From positions 3,999,001 through 4,063,000 of the forward strand of contig CATNEN010000002.1 of NCBI GenBank assembly GCA_950097015.1: a stretch of 64,000 bases of DNA. Reading direction: 5' to 3'. The DNA is not shown here. Position 1 is the first letter of the stretch. Below are more notes on the stretch, generated by a model. The model worked only from the letters and a program-made list of their open reading frames with translations. It did not search any database and was not told the DNA's origin. This DNA comes from Macrostomum hystrix. Its lineage: Eukaryota; Platyhelminthes; Macrostomidae.

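Overview
This is eukaryotic (metazoan) genomic DNA. GC-rich exons with clean GT..AG borders are separated by AT-rich introns that are heavily invaded by minisatellites and tRNA-derived SINEs. One giant gene runs on the + strand from before base 1 to beyond base 64000. I could follow about 40 coding segments whose phases match at almost every junction (nearly all phase 0). The main chain encodes roughly 6,500 residues, mostly spectrin repeats (three-helix coils with a conserved W and a later 'WL' pair). The repeats at 62.9-64.0 kb resemble, from memory, the conserved repeats near the C-terminus of nesprin-1/2. The best identity is therefore a nesprin (SYNE/MSP-300/ANC-1 family), whose family role is to link the nuclear envelope to the cytoskeleton. 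Its actin-binding start and KASH end would lie outside the window. Species cannot be proved; an invertebrate, possibly a flatworm, is my guess.

Layout: 1-10.3 kb, spectrin repeats, with a possible TATA-driven internal start at 9.1-9.2 kb. 12.9-15.5 kb, an alternative 3' end: a small exon plus a disordered Pro/Ser/Arg-rich terminal exon with a stop and an AATAAA. 15.5-21 kb, minisatellites and a candidate internal promoter and first exon (19.56-19.87 kb; start MGNQPT, poly-Gln, Arg-rich). 21-32 kb, spectrin repeats separated by large tandem arrays. 32.3-32.76 kb, a second candidate internal promoter (CCAAT, GC box, TATAAAAG) with a poly-Gln/basic first exon. 34-43 kb, spectrin repeats and one 6.3-kb exon carrying four blocks of SPAK/SPTR-type tandem repeats. 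43.9-45.0 kb, a predicted beta-rich, non-spectrin module. 46.0-46.8 kb, coiled coil. 47.28-47.99 kb, inside an intron, a small three-exon ORF ending in a transmembrane helix and short tail (KASH-like). 48.6-64 kb, further spectrin repeats, interrupted by a 5.9-kb intronic array of a 30-nt repeat.

How it fits together: the window looks like the rod-encoding part of a nesprin gene with several alternative beginnings and at least one alternative end. It would yield a long rod protein plus shorter rod fragments with different N- or C-terminal tails. Introns act as reservoirs of tandem repeats, which often start within about 100 nt of a 5' splice site. All splicing statements are inferred from sequence signals and frame continuity; no transcript data were available.
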